In this document: positions 5,080 through 5,572 of the stretch, piece by piece
Layout: the number at the start of each line of letters is the position of its first letter
How positions within the stretch are numbered: the stretch's first letter is position 1
NCBI GenBank assembly: GCA_023336765.1
Contig: JAMBLL010000143.1
Span: 1 to 5,572 of the forward strand
Length of the DNA stretch: 5,572 nucleotides
Reading direction: 5' to 3'
Source: Actinomycetes bacterium
GTDB taxonomy: Bacteria > Actinomycetota > Acidimicrobiia > Spongiisociales > UBA5794
Notes under the pieces: model-generated
Told to the model about the DNA's origin: nothing
Seen by the model: only the letters and a program-made list of their open reading frames with translations
Database searches by the model: none
Made by a program: the position numbers and the translations under genes

Positions 5080-5572
5080 CGGCGCACACAACCGCGCCGG
5101 CGCCTCCGAAGACTTTCGAGTGGTGGATGCTGTCTATGTTCGCGCTCGGCATCTCCTACAGCGCGTTCGTTTCGTTACTGATTCCGCCGTACGTCTCAGA
5201 CTCTGGCGGTGACGCCTCGACCGCGGGGATCGTCATGGCCATCATCGCACTCGGCGCCCTTGGTGGACCACCCCTCGGTGCCTTTGCGGACAGGTACTCC
5301 GCACACAGGATCGTGATGGTCAGCGGAATCGCTGGCATGGCATTGTCGTTCGCTGCCTACGCACTCTCCGCTGACAACTCGGCGCTCTACGCACTCGATG
5401 CCATCCTGATGGGCATTTCTGTTGCTGCCGTGAGCGCCACAGCACCCGTGTTCATTGTCGGAGCGAAGCTTGACCAAAAGACAGAAGCCAAGCAGATGAC
5501 AACCCTCCAACTGATGATGCCTGCAGGCCAGCTTGTTGGAGGACTGCTGCTTGCTGTTGTTGCGGGTTGGAC
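5055..5572 (+). CDS. Major facilitator superfamily transporter, N-terminal part, runs off right edge
   Basis: Secondary transporter of the MFS type; the substrate is unknown. 172 codons are visible, under half of a usual 400-residue protein. Numbered from ATG 5055, a polar N-terminus precedes helices at about 25-44, 58-77, 86-104, 110-134 and 152-171. The loop between helices 2 and 3 carries GPPLGAFADRYSAHR (71-85), the MFS motif A pattern G-x-x-x-D-R-x-x-x-R. PVFIVGAKL and EAKQMTTLQL lie at the inside of helix 4 and the start of helix 5. Three in-frame ATG codons (5055, 5064, 5076) are possible starts and none has a clear Shine-Dalgarno. I give the longest; 5076 is attractive because it overlaps the stop of a 14-codon ORF. 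The 246-base gap and a promoter-like sequence suggest it is transcribed separately from the two-component genes. Confidence 0.9.
   Translation, partial: MSDMVTGMTAHTTAPAPPKTFEWWMLSMFALGISYSAFVSLLIPPYVSDSGGDASTAGIVMAIIALGALGGPPLGAFADRYSAHRIVMVSGIAGMALSFAAYALSADNSALYALDAILMGISVAAVSATAPVFIVGAKLDQKTEAKQMTTLQLMMPAGQLVGGLLLAVVAGW

Noticed and set aside
5196..5510. Minus-strand ORFs opposite the transporter
   Set aside because: Cys/Gly/His/Asp-rich translation without a family pattern; the plus strand has membrane helices and MFS motif A.
1..5572. A defence, mobile or secondary-metabolite system
   Set aside because: No nuclease, integrase, transposase, toxin-antitoxin, repeat array or biosynthetic enzyme is encoded. 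The genes are membrane transport, two-component signalling and a sulfatase.

Overview
The window looks like chromosomal DNA of a free-living, fairly GC-rich bacterium. An actinobacterial origin (Acidimicrobiia-like or a related uncultured lineage) is my best guess. It rests on codon choice, GGAGG-type ribosome binding sites, a TTG start, a possible leaderless start and the style of the proteins. No rRNA or marker gene is present to fix the taxonomy. I see no tRNA, CRISPR array, insertion sequence or phage gene.

Left half, minus strand (read right to left): a ClC-type anion channel/transporter relative (2537-1221), a small four-helix UPF0114/YqhA-type membrane protein (998-507), and the N-terminal third or so of a type I (formylglycine) sulfatase (404 to the left edge). 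The three genes share one direction, with gaps of 222 and 102 bases. Each gap contains short repeats, so they may not form one tight operon. The ClC protein lacks the gating glutamate and has degenerate anion-coordinating motifs.

Right half, plus strand: divergent from the ClC gene across a 199-base intergenic region are a two-component pair, a seven-helix membrane histidine kinase of the NarL/HisKA_3 class (2737-4164) and a NarL/LuxR-type response regulator (4161-4808). They overlap by ATGA and are surely co-expressed. After a 246-base gap comes the 5' part of a major facilitator transporter (5055 to the right edge). It is preceded by a possible promoter and a 14-codon ORF whose stop overlaps one of the candidate transporter start codons.

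How they may work together: the sensor kinase and regulator lie divergent from a membrane-transport group, and a 22-bp imperfect palindrome sits between them. That is the usual arrangement for a two-component system controlling its divergent neighbour, so control of the ClC/UPF0114 genes (ion or envelope homeostasis) is a reasonable hypothesis. The signal sensed, the transported ions and the sulfatase substrate cannot be read from the sequence. The points most worth a second look are the atypical ClC protein, the unassigned 7TM sensor, the palindrome between the divergent genes and the mini-ORF ahead of the transporter.
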